From: an uncultured Chloroflexota bacterium
Lineage (GTDB): Bacteria > Chloroflexota > Anaerolineae > Aggregatilineales > Phototrophicaceae
Reading direction: 5' to 3'
DNA length: 64,000 nucleotides
Assembly: GCA_937974245.1 (NCBI GenBank)
Contig: CALJKV010000011.1
Span: forward strand, 19,554 to 83,553
Numbering within the stretch: the stretch's first letter is position 1; each line of letters begins with the position of its first letter. This document shows, piece by piece, positions 51,003 to 59,260 of this stretch. The notes beneath the pieces are model-generated. The model was not told the DNA's origin, made no database searches, and saw only the letters and a program-made list of their open reading frames with translations. Made by a program: the position numbers and the translations under genes.

Positions 51003-52385
51003 CGCTTCCTGAGTCACGTCCAATCGTGCAGCGGCTGCGGCCAGACCTGGTGCCATTTGACCACCTCGTGGAGGCTGTCCATCCTGAGGCCCACCCTGCG
51101 GAGGTTGTTGCTCATCAGCCGGTGGTGGATTGGTGTTGGCAGATGTCCCTTCCGTGCCGCCGCCGCTGTTGAATTCAAGCGCAGGGGCGGTATCAGTGGC
51201 GTTCGGGTCGCCGTCGGGCGTTTCGGTCACGTCGCCGCCGCCGCGTACCAGGCGGACGTAGTTGTAGACGCGCGCGTCACCTTCACCGCCCGGCCCACCT
51301 TCCACCTTGACGTCAAAGCGGACAGCTCCTGCGCCGTGGGAATCGTTGCCAGAGGCGTCTACCGCCCGGCCAGCGGCAACGTACCACGCATAATGGAAAT
51401 CTCCAGTGGCCTGGAAGCGAGCGGATGTGCTTGTCCAAAAGTAGGGATAGTCGAGCATGCCCGCTTCATTGGTGATCTCGGACACGCTGAACATTGGATC
51501 GAGCGCCGGGCCATCATAGGCGGCATCTTGTGCATCGGGTGCGTAGTCATAATCGGCGATGCTCTGGAGTTCCTTGACATTTGGCAGACGCCAGTCGCTG
51601 TAGCCCAGATAGTTGGCCTCGTTCATTTCCTGCGCATAGGCCAGGGCTGTCTCCCAATCCATGCCCTCACCGCTGTCGGCCTGCAACCACATCAGACCGG
51701 TGGCAGCGTCGGTGATTGTGCCGTCGCCATTGTCCACAAAGTCGTTAATCAAATACGCTTCGCCGGAGACACAGCGCACGTATTTGCCCATCGGGCCGGT
51801 GACTAATGCCGGATAAGCCTTGATATGGCCGGTGGCATGGTTGACGCCAAAGGCGGCATCATATTGGCCTTCAGCCGTTTTGCCGACGTAGTAGTTACTG
51901 GACCAGTACTGCTCATCTTTGGAAATAGTATTCGTCACCATCAGATCAAAGTAGGTCTGGTCTAGATACGGCCAACCGGCCGAGAAGTTGCTGATCGAGA
52001 ACAGCTCTTTCAAAGACGGCATGCGCCAGTCTTCCAGACCACCCAGTGACAACGCTTCGCAGTATGCCTGGGCTTGTGCCCAACTGAGCGAGCCACTGTC
52101 CGGCGTTTGCTGCCAGATCAAACCGGTCACATTGTCCGTGACTGTGCCGCCACCGTTGTCGGTATAACTGAAGGCATTCCCGGTGAATTGGGCATCTTGC
52201 CCGTAGAATGCCTCACCAACTGCCGGGCAATCAATTCGCTCGCCATTGTCGTTATAGCAGAATCCCTGTCCTGTTTCGACGATAGCATAGGTAGCGCCGG
52301 TGTACTGGGCGCTCACGGCGGGCAATATTGCCAGCAGGCATGCAATGCTGAGTAATACGAGTAGAGGTGTTTTATTGCCGTTCAT
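50889..52385 (-). CDS. Secreted DUF1566 (Lcl C-terminal) repeat protein B
   Basis: The protein is 498 aa. A signal peptide (LLVLLSIACLLAILPAVSAQ) precedes two DUF1566-type modules: YTDNGGGTVTDNVTGLIWQQ with WRMPSLKELFSI, and FVDNGDGTITDAATGLMWLQ with WRLPNVKELQSI. A Pro/Gln/Gly-rich linker (PPPADEQQPPQGGPQDGQPP) joins these to a C-terminal pair of helical repeats: AARLDVTQEALQAALG and AEALGVTVEALQEALG. It is paralogous to gene A and has the same promoter type. Probably surface-exposed; function unknown. Confidence 0.87.
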   Translation of the reverse strand: MNGNKTPLLVLLSIACLLAILPAVSAQYTGATYAIVETGQGFCYNDNGERIDCPAVGEAFYGQDAQFTGNAFSYTDNGGGTVTDNVTGLIWQQTPDSGSLSWAQAQAYCEALSLGGLEDWRMPSLKELFSISNFSAGWPYLDQTYFDLMVTNTISKDEQYWSSNYYVGKTAEGQYDAAFGVNHATGHIKAYPALVTGPMGKYVRCVSGEAYLINDFVDNGDGTITDAATGLMWLQADSGEGMDWETALAYAQEMNEANYLGYSDWRLPNVKELQSIADYDYAPDAQDAAYDGPALDPMFSVSEITNEAGMLDYPYFWTSTSARFQATGDFHYAWYVAAGRAVDASGNDSHGAGAVRFDVKVEGGPGGEGDARVYNYVRLVRGGGDVTETPDGDPNATDTAPALEFNSGGGTEGTSANTNPPPADEQQPPQGGPQDGQPPRGGQMAPGLAAAAARLDVTQEALQAALGDPNQGPADLEAAAEALGVTVEALQEALGTPQ

Positions 52386-52443
52386 ACCAGTAGTCCTTCT
52401 TTGGAATTAATTGAGATCGGCGGGATGCCGACACTCAAATGAA

Positions 52444-52499
52444 TGTATGCCTTCATCATGCCGGAGAAATCTGCAGAACCTGTGCAGAGGGGATGCAGA
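52444..52499 (-). promoter_or_regulatory. TGCAGA triple-repeat promoter 4 (DUF1566 gene B)
   Basis: TGCAGA occurs at 52472, 52483 and 52494, with CATACA at 52449-52444 on the minus strand in the -10 position. Spacing is identical to the other three. The block starts 87 bp upstream of the gene B start. Confidence 0.8.
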
Positions 52500-52614
52500 A
52501 TGTGGAGATGTGGTGGCGATTTCAAACCGATATGAGTAGACAACAAGTGTGGAACAACATGCAGGAGCCATAGTAGTCTCGGTATGTTGTCTAAAGTATT
52601 TATTGTAATTTAAC

Positions 52615-52747
52615 TAAGTGCTTCATCCTGCAAGTTTCTAAAGAACGGGTGTAGGGACGCCATTCCTGTGTCCGCCGGACACGCAGAAGCCTGTCCCTAC
52701 GAATATCCTGTTTTCTTGCTTGATTTATTTACCGGATGAAGCACTAA
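52615..52747. repeat. MITE-like element, unit 1
   Basis: Terminal inverted repeats AGTGCTTCATCC (52617-52628) and GGATGAAGCACT (52734-52745) bound a 130-bp unit. It contains an inner inverted repeat GTAGGGAC / GTCCCTAC and a TGTCCG-CCGGACA palindrome. It has no coding capacity. A diverged second unit follows directly. Confidence 0.7.
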
Positions 52748-52880
52748 ATGCTGTGTCCGGTAAGTTTCGCAAGAACAGGCGTGGGGACGGCATTTTTGCC
52801 GTCCGGCGGACACCCAGAAAAGTGTCCTTACGAATCTGCTGCTTCGTTACTTAATTGATTTACCGGATGACGCACTAATG
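52748..52880. repeat. MITE-like element, unit 2
   Basis: This is a diverged tandem copy of unit 1: GTGTCCGGTAAGTTTCGC at the left, a GGGGACGGCA / GCCGTCC palindrome inside, and TTTACCGGATGACGCACTAA at the right. From 52881 to 53124 I see no gene or repeat. Confidence 0.6.
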
Positions 52881-53124
52881 CTCTTTAAGAAAATAATCGG
52901 GAAATCGTTCGGTTCTGGTGGTGGACGCCCAGAATGTCATGCGACGTAGGGTTAACCCAACACATGCGACGGCGGATTAGCTCGTTTCGCCAAAACCCTA
53001 TCAGTAGCTTTTCGCTCATTACTTGATTTTATTCTGAACCTGCTTAAGCCCCTTGCCCTGTTTTGCACCAAATTGAAATGCGCCCGTGATTCGCTCTTTC
53101 TTGAAGTAGGGGCATATCCGGTGT

Positions 53125-53147
53125 ACAGTATTTCTTGTGAATACTGT
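53125..53147 (+). promoter_or_regulatory. Palindromic operator upstream of the AhpD-like gene
   Basis: Perfect 8-bp arms ACAGTATT and AATACTGT enclose 7 bp, 17 bp upstream of the start codon; GTG/CAC extends the arms with a 1-nt offset. This is the form of a repressor operator. The regulator is unknown. Confidence 0.55.
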
Positions 53148-53164
53148 CACAATCTGAGGCTGCT

Positions 53165-53770
53165 ATGGATGTCGTATTATTCAATCAACGGGTTTTCGAT
53201 GTGCCAACCTTCTACCAGGTATTGGAAAATATGCTGGCTTCTTCCGGTGATCTGTGGGCATCTCACCGAAGCGGGCAGATAAGTAAGGCCTTCCAGGAAC
53301 GGATTATGCTGGCTGTAACCTCCGTGAATGGCTGCCGCTATTGCAGCTACTTCCACACCTCGCTGGCGCTCAAGGAGGGGTTGAGCGCAGATGAAATCCA
53401 CCATCTTTTAAGCGGGGAGTTTGCTGATGCCCCCGCCGCAGAAGCGGTTGCCCTGCTGTTTGCGGAACATTACGCGGAGTCTGCTGGGCACTACGATGTC
53501 GCCGCGTACCAGCGGGTGACCGACCAATATGGCGACAAAGTGGCCCGCTATATTCTGGCGTCGATTCGGATGATTATGTTCGGCAACGTGTACGGCCTGA
53601 TGTTTGACGCGCTGCAAAGCCGTGTGCGAGGCAAGCCGTTTCCAGGCAGTTCGGTCTGGCAGGAAATCGGTGGGGTGTTCGGTATCATCGTTTTCATCCC
53701 CATGATTCTGCTGCGGCGGGCATGGGCGTACTTTGCCGGCAGACTCGCGCCAACGCCACGTAAGGCCTGA
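53165..53770 (+). CDS. AhpD/carboxymuconolactone decarboxylase-family protein
   Basis: The protein is 201 aa. The redox-active CxxC with conserved His of the CMD/AhpD family is NGCRYCSYFHTSLALKEG, followed by the helical core (YGDKVARYILASIRMIMFGN). A C-terminal hydrophobic segment (FGIIVFIPMILLRRAWAYF) is unusual for this family and suggests membrane attachment. It probably acts as a peroxidase or thiol-redox protein. A palindromic operator lies just upstream. Confidence 0.85.
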   Translation: MDVVLFNQRVFDVPTFYQVLENMLASSGDLWASHRSGQISKAFQERIMLAVTSVNGCRYCSYFHTSLALKEGLSADEIHHLLSGEFADAPAAEAVALLFAEHYAESAGHYDVAAYQRVTDQYGDKVARYILASIRMIMFGNVYGLMFDALQSRVRGKPFPGSSVWQEIGGVFGIIVFIPMILLRRAWAYFAGRLAPTPRKA

Positions 53771-53979
53771 TGGACAAGGCCGGGGCTGGCCGACAGTGAG
53801 TGGATTTCATTTGAAGCGTATAACTAATCGGGCTATTATCTACGTTAGCAGTTCGGCGTCATGCCGCTCGTTCAGGCGAGTGACCGGATGACGGACATCA
53901 GGCGCGAGGATGCATTGTTTCTTGAGGAGCGCTGAGCGCGTGATTTTCGAGAAATTGGTGACAGGACAGGAAGTGATTG

Positions 53980-55629
53980 ATGTACACAATAGGGATTGAT
54001 TTTGGGACACTCTCTGGCCGGGCGCTGCTGGTGGATACCCGCGACGGGAGCGAAATCGCCACCGCAGTTTTTGACTACCCACATGGTGTGATGGATGAAC
54101 GGCTGCCTTCCGGCAAGCGACTGGGGCCAGAATGGGCACTCCAGCACCCGCAGGATTATCTTGACGTGTTCAAACACACGATTCCGGCAGTACTCCGGCA
54201 AAGCGGGGTTGACCCGCAGCAGGTTATCGGGCTGGCAATTGATTTCACCGCGAGTTCGCCCATGCCGGCCCAAGCCGACGGCACGCCGCTGTGTTTCGTG
54301 GATGCCTTCAAGGACGAACCGCACGCCTATGTCAAATTGTGGAAGCACCACGCCGCCCAGCCCCAGGCCGATATAATTAATGCGGTTGCCCGCCAGCGGG
54401 GGGAGTCCTGGCTCAAGCGCTACGGCGGCAAGTATTCATCGGAGTGGTTCTTCAGCAAACTGCTGCAAATTCTGGAAGAAGCGCCGGCCATCTACCGCGA
54501 GATTGATGTGTTCATCGAGTCCGCTGACTGGGTGAACTGGCAGTTGACCGGTGTGCTGAAACGCAACACCTGCACCGCCGGGTACAAGATGCTGGTGCAG
54601 GACGGGGCATACCCCTCCGTGGCGTACTTCGCGGCACTGCACCCTGACTTTGGCGATGTAATCGCCGCCAAAGTGCGGGGCGAGTTCGCGCCATTGGGTG
54701 GGAAAGCCGGTACGCTCAGTGAGGCGATGGCAGCGCAGATGGGACTGCCTGCCGGGATCGCAGTGGCGGTGGCGAACGTGGACGCCCATGTGACCGCCCC
54801 GGCGGTGAAAGCGACCCGGCCGGGTGTGATGGTCATGATTATGGGGACTTCGACCTGCCACATCATGTCGAGCGAAAGCATGGAAGAAGTAGATGGCATG
54901 TGTGGCGTAGTGGATGGCGGCATCGTGGATGGGCTGTACGGATACGAGGCCGGGCAGTCGGGGGTGGGGGATATTTTTGCCTGGTTCGTGGATCACGCTG
55001 TCCCGCCGGAATATCACGAGGCAGCGAAGAAGGTCGGGCTGAACTTGCACGCATATCTGGAACGCGAAGCCGCACAACAGAAGCCGGGTGAACACGGCCT
55101 GGTTGCGCTGGACTGGTGGAATGGCAACCGTTCGACGCTGGTGGACGTGGACTTGAGCGGCCTGCTGCTGGGGGCGACGCTGGCGACGCGCGCGCCGGAT
55201 ATTTACCGCGCTCTGATCGAATCCACCGCCTACGGCACGCGTGAAATCATTGAGGCGTTTGAGGAGCGGGGTGTCGAAGTCAAGGAACTGGTCGCGGCGG
55301 GCGGCCTGCCGGAGAAGAACGGGCTGCTGCGCCAGATATACGCGGATGTGACCGGGCGCACGCTCAAGCTGGGCGGGTCGTCGCAGTCCCCTGCGCTGGG
55401 GGCGGCCATGCACGCGGCGGTGGCAGCCGGGGTATACCCGGATATTCATGCGGCGGCGGACAAAATGGGCAAGCTGAAAGACGAAGTCGTGACGCCCATC
55501 CCGGAAAACCAGGCGATCTATGACCGGTTGTATGCCGAGTACAAGACGCTCTATAACTACTTCGGGCGCGGCGCGAATGACGCCATGAAACGGTTGAAGA
55601 GAATCCGCAACGAGGTGCGGGGAGAGTAA
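53980..55629 (+). CDS. araB: Ribulokinase
   Basis: The protein is 549 aa from the ATG at 53980 with AGGAAG upstream. It is an FGGY-family kinase of the AraB type: YTIGIDFGTLSGRALLVDTR at the N-terminus, IDFTASSPMPAQADGTPLC, YKMLVQDGAYPSVAYFAALH, MGTSTCHIM, and the ATP-site region AAGGLPEKNGLLRQIYADVT. It phosphorylates L-ribulose. It is first of a compact araB-araD-araA operon, with 4 bp to araD. Confidence 0.95.
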   Translation: MYTIGIDFGTLSGRALLVDTRDGSEIATAVFDYPHGVMDERLPSGKRLGPEWALQHPQDYLDVFKHTIPAVLRQSGVDPQQVIGLAIDFTASSPMPAQADGTPLCFVDAFKDEPHAYVKLWKHHAAQPQADIINAVARQRGESWLKRYGGKYSSEWFFSKLLQILEEAPAIYREIDVFIESADWVNWQLTGVLKRNTCTAGYKMLVQDGAYPSVAYFAALHPDFGDVIAAKVRGEFAPLGGKAGTLSEAMAAQMGLPAGIAVAVANVDAHVTAPAVKATRPGVMVMIMGTSTCHIMSSESMEEVDGMCGVVDGGIVDGLYGYEAGQSGVGDIFAWFVDHAVPPEYHEAAKKVGLNLHAYLEREAAQQKPGEHGLVALDWWNGNRSTLVDVDLSGLLLGATLATRAPDIYRALIESTAYGTREIIEAFEERGVEVKELVAAGGLPEKNGLLRQIYADVTGRTLKLGGSSQSPALGAAMHAAVAAGVYPDIHAAADKMGKLKDEVVTPIPENQAIYDRLYAEYKTLYNYFGRGANDAMKRLKRIRNEVRGE

Positions 55630-55633
55630 AACC

Positions 55634-56284
55634 ATGCTGCTACCAGAACTGCGGCGTATCGTCTGTGAGCTGCATGCCGAACTACCGAAAAACAACCTGG
55701 TCGCCTGGACGAGCGGCAATGTCAGCGCCCGTGACTCCGAGAGCGGCCTGGTGGTGATTAAGCCGAGCGGGATCAAGTTCGCCGACCTGACGCCGGAGAA
55801 CATGGTGGTGGTCAACCTGGATGGCGAGATTGTGGAAGCCGATTACAAAGCGTCGTCGGATACCGCCTCACACTGCTACATCTACCGTCAGATGCCGGAC
55901 GTCAACGGCGTGGTTCATACGCACTCGCGCTATGCGACGGCGTTCGCCATCCTGGGGCGCGAGATTCCGTGTGTGACGACGGCGATGGGCGACGAGTTCG
56001 GCGGGCCGATCCCGTGTGGCGGGTTCGCCCTCATTGGTGGCGAGGAAATCGGACAGGTCGTCGTGGAGACACTCCAAGGCAGCCGCAGCCCGTCGTGCCT
56101 GCTGCAAAATCATGGCGTATTCGCTACTGGTAAGGACGCCGAGTCCGCCGTGAAAGCGGCCATCATGACCGAGGACAACGCCGCGATGGTCTGGACGGCA
56201 CTGCAACTGGGGAAACCGCTGCCCATCGCGCCGTCCGACATTGACCAACTCTATGACCGTTACCAGAACGTCTACGGGCAGTAG
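55634..56284 (+). CDS. araD: L-ribulose-5-phosphate 4-epimerase
   Basis: The protein is 216 aa. Class II aldolase/epimerase motifs are present: AWTSGNVSARD (phosphate loop), IKPSGIKFADL, the Zn ligands in GVVHTHSRYATAFAI, and LLQNHGVFATGK. It converts L-ribulose-5-phosphate to D-xylulose-5-phosphate. It lies 4 bp after araB and 21 bp before araA, so the operon gives the full arabinose to xylulose-5-phosphate route. Confidence 0.95.
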   Translation: MLLPELRRIVCELHAELPKNNLVAWTSGNVSARDSESGLVVIKPSGIKFADLTPENMVVVNLDGEIVEADYKASSDTASHCYIYRQMPDVNGVVHTHSRYATAFAILGREIPCVTTAMGDEFGGPIPCGGFALIGGEEIGQVVVETLQGSRSPSCLLQNHGVFATGKDAESAVKAAIMTEDNAAMVWTALQLGKPLPIAPSDIDQLYDRYQNVYGQ

Positions 56285-56305
56285 ACTTCCCGAAAGGCAC
56301 ATTGG

Positions 56306-57811
56306 ATGATTGACCTGACACATTACGAAATCTGGTTTCTGACCGGAAGCCAGCACCTCTACGGGCCGGAGACGCTGGAACAGGTCGCCAGACATTCACG
56401 TGAAATTGTGACGGCGTTGGGTGCGGCACCGGCTATCCCGACCAGAGTGGTGGTTAAGCCGGTACTGACCACGCCTGATGAAATTCACCATATCTGCCTG
56501 GAAGCAAATGCTGCGCCGCAGTGTGTCGGTGTCATCACCTGGATGCATACCTTTTCCCCGGCTAAGAACTGGATCGCCGGACTGACCGCACTTAAGAAGC
56601 CGCTGGCGCACCTGCATACGCAGTACAACCAGGACATCCCCTGGGCCGAAATTGACATGGACTTCATGAACCTCAACCAGGCGGCGCATGGTGACCGCGA
56701 GTTTGGCTTCGTGGCGACCCGCTTGCGTCTGAACCGAAAGGTGGTGGTCGGCCATTGGAGCGACCCCGAAGTGCAGGAACGGCTGGGCGTGTGGGCGCGG
56801 GCGGCCTGCGCGTGGGCGGATGCTCAAGGGGCGCGGGTGGCACGCTTTGGCGACAATATGCGCTCGGTGGCTGTAACCGAAGGCGATAAGGTTGAAGCGC
56901 AGATGCGGCTTGGCTATCAGGTCTACGGCTACGGCGTGGGCGACCTGGCCGCACAGGTGAAGACGGCTTCCGACGCCGAGATTGACGCGCTGTGCGTCGA
57001 ATACGAAGACCAGTACACAATCGCCGCCGACCTGCGCAAGGGTGGCGCACGCCATGCTTCGGTGCGTGAGGCCGCCCGGATCGAAATCGGATTGCGGCGC
57101 TTCCTGGAGGCTGGAAACTTCAAAGCCTTCACCACCACATTCGAAGACCTGCACGGCCTGGAACAGCTCCCCGGCCTGAGTGTGCAGCGGTTGATGGCCG
57201 AGGGCTACGGCTTCGGCGCGGAAGGTGACTGGAAAACATCGGCTCTACTGAGGGCGATGAAGGTCATGTCTGCCGGGCTGGAAGGCGGCACATCCTTTAT
57301 GGAGGACTACACCTATCATCTGAATCCTGCCGGGATGCGGGTGCTGGGCGCGCACATGCTGGAAATCTGCCCAACTATCGCAGATAGCAAAGCCAGACTG
57401 GAAGTTCACCCACTGGGGATTGGTGGCAAGGCAGACCCGGCGCGGCTGGTATTCAACACCCCGCCCGGCGCGGCGATCAACGCTTCGCTGGTGGATATGG
57501 GCAACCGCTTCCGCCTGATCGTCAATGATGTGGATGTGGTGACGTCTGACCAGCCCATGCCCAAACTGCCAGTGGCCCGCGCCCTGTGGATACCACAGCC
57601 TGATCTCAAAGTGGGCGCGGCGGCCTGGATTTATGCCGGCGGTGCCCACCATACCGGATTCAGCCAGTCGCTGACTGCCGAATACATGGCAGATTTTGCC
57701 GAGATGGCTGGGATCGAATACCTGCGGATTGACAACACAACGACGCTGCACAGCTTCAAGAACGAACTGCGCTGGAATGAGATGTACTACCTGCTGGCGA
57801 AGGGGCTGTAG
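56306..57811 (+). CDS. araA: L-arabinose isomerase
   Basis: The protein is 501 aa, family length. Signatures are YEIWFLTGSQHLYGPETLEQ near the start, MHTFSPAKNWIAGL, AEGYGFGAEGDWKTSALLRA, and SFMEDYTYHLNPAGMRVLGA. The last two hold the metal and substrate Glu residues of the family. It isomerises L-arabinose to L-ribulose in the cytoplasm. It ends the araBDA operon. Confidence 0.96.
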   Translation: MIDLTHYEIWFLTGSQHLYGPETLEQVARHSREIVTALGAAPAIPTRVVVKPVLTTPDEIHHICLEANAAPQCVGVITWMHTFSPAKNWIAGLTALKKPLAHLHTQYNQDIPWAEIDMDFMNLNQAAHGDREFGFVATRLRLNRKVVVGHWSDPEVQERLGVWARAACAWADAQGARVARFGDNMRSVAVTEGDKVEAQMRLGYQVYGYGVGDLAAQVKTASDAEIDALCVEYEDQYTIAADLRKGGARHASVREAARIEIGLRRFLEAGNFKAFTTTFEDLHGLEQLPGLSVQRLMAEGYGFGAEGDWKTSALLRAMKVMSAGLEGGTSFMEDYTYHLNPAGMRVLGAHMLEICPTIADSKARLEVHPLGIGGKADPARLVFNTPPGAAINASLVDMGNRFRLIVNDVDVVTSDQPMPKLPVARALWIPQPDLKVGAAAWIYAGGAHHTGFSQSLTAEYMADFAEMAGIEYLRIDNTTTLHSFKNELRWNEMYYLLAKGL

Positions 57812-58155
57812 ACTTTGGCCTGGAATGTCTGGCGGGATGTGCTGCTGTGTGGTCACGAGAATGGGCTGGATCATACACGCTCTCAGACACGATAATGCGG
57901 ATAGAGAATTCAGCGCGGGTTTTCTGTAAACGGATGGTGTACCGTGATCCGGGTACAGCTATGTGTCTGTACAGATGGCAAATGCTCCGCCCCATTTTAA
58001 TCAGGCCTATTGATCTTTCCCTACCAGTGTGCTCGTTTTTCCCTCTCCATTTGGAGAGGCGAGGGAGAACCACTGGTTCGGCAGGGATGAGGTTGAGCAT
58101 AAAACGGGATATTTGCGGGTAGAAACAGGGGTAATCTTGAAGAAGGAGATTGCAA
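57812..58155. other. Intergenic region with a palindromic repeat
   Basis: This 344-bp spacer contains a nested hairpin at about 58041-58068 (CCCTCTCCATTTGGAGAGG within a longer GC-rich inverted repeat). It resembles dispersed intergenic repeats such as that at 62402. Otherwise no gene is seen; a promoter for the alcohol dehydrogenase is expected near 58100. Confidence 0.5.
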
Positions 58156-59217
58156 ATGAAAGCTGCGCGGTTATACGGCGCTCGTGATATTCGCATCGAT
58201 AATCTGCCTGAACCGGGAAACCTCGGCGCGGGTGATGTGCTGCTGCGCGTTAATGCGGTGGGCATCTGCGGCTCAGATTTGCACATGTATGAGGATGGGC
58301 GCATCGGCGATACCGCGTATGACAGCCCGCTGGTGCTGGGGCATGAGTTTATGGGCGAAATCCTCGCGGTGAGCGCGAATGCCACCGATGGGAATCACTA
58401 CCTTCTTAAAGTCGGGCAGCGGGTCGCCGTAGACCCGACCACACCCTGCTACCACTGCGAAATGTGCGAACGCGGTCACCTGAATCTGTGCCCGAATCAC
58501 ACGTTTTACGGCGTGTATCCGACTGATGGGGCGCTGCAAGAGTGCATGATTGTTCATGCCCGCAACTGCTTCCCAATCCCGGATTCAATCAGCGATGGCG
58601 CGGGGACACTGCTGGAAACGCTCGGCGTGGCGATTCACGCGGTTGACCTGGGTAAGCTGCGCGTTGCCAACAGTGTCGCCGTGATCGGTTGCGGGCCGGT
58701 GGGCTTGCTGATTCTGGAATTGGCGAAGCTCGCCGGTGCGGCTCCACTCTATGCTTTTGACAAGTTTGCGTGGCGAGTGGAGAAAGCCCGTCAAGTGGGG
58801 GCAACCGCCTGGAATGTAGACGACGTGAATCCGCTCGAAATGCTTCAGCAGGCAACCGGCAAGCGCGGGGCAGACGTGGTTTTCGAGGCGGCCTGGGCGG
58901 ACGAATCGGTGCAGTTGGCGGCAGAAATGACGCGGTTGGGCGGGCGGTTGGTGCTGGTGGGCATCCCCGGCGATGACCGCCTGATTTTGCAGCACTCAAC
59001 GGCGCGGCGCAAGGGGCTGACGATCATAATGTCGCGCCGCATGAAGCACACTTATCCGCGTGCGATCCAACTGGCGACATCCGGCGGACTTGACCTGGAT
59101 GGCCTGATTTCCCACCATCTCCCCTTGGTCGAAACACCCGAAGCGTTTGCGATGAACGCCCGTTATGAAACCGGCGTCTACAAAATCATCATTGATGTGC
59201 AGGGGCGGCGGGGATAG
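58156..59217 (+). CDS. Zinc-dependent medium-chain alcohol/polyol dehydrogenase
   Basis: The protein is 353 aa from the ATG at 58156 with AAGGAGA upstream. The catalytic Zn site uses GICGSDLHMYEDG and LVLGHEFMGEIL; the structural Zn site is CYHCEMCERGHLNLC. The Rossmann motif is VIGCGPVGLLILELAKL. The family includes sorbitol, galactitol-phosphate and threonine dehydrogenases. Its position in a pentose/deoxysugar region suggests a polyol or sugar-acid substrate. Confidence 0.92.
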   Translation: MKAARLYGARDIRIDNLPEPGNLGAGDVLLRVNAVGICGSDLHMYEDGRIGDTAYDSPLVLGHEFMGEILAVSANATDGNHYLLKVGQRVAVDPTTPCYHCEMCERGHLNLCPNHTFYGVYPTDGALQECMIVHARNCFPIPDSISDGAGTLLETLGVAIHAVDLGKLRVANSVAVIGCGPVGLLILELAKLAGAAPLYAFDKFAWRVEKARQVGATAWNVDDVNPLEMLQQATGKRGADVVFEAAWADESVQLAAEMTRLGGRLVLVGIPGDDRLILQHSTARRKGLTIIMSRRMKHTYPRAIQLATSGGLDLDGLISHHLPLVETPEAFAMNARYETGVYKIIIDVQGRRG

Positions 59218-59260
59218 CGACGAAATGACACGCTATGTCCTGGCAGCGAACCGCCACACT

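Noticed and set aside
47340..52500. TGCAGA repeats considered as a CRISPR or iteron array
   Set aside because: Each site has only three 6-bp repeats at one helical turn and is fixed relative to a promoter and start codon, which fits an operator, not spacers or an origin.
54436..55815. Long minus-strand open frame antisense to araB and araD
   Set aside because: It is His/Arg/Pro rich with no domain and lies fully opposite clear ribulokinase and epimerase sequence; it is a codon-bias shadow.
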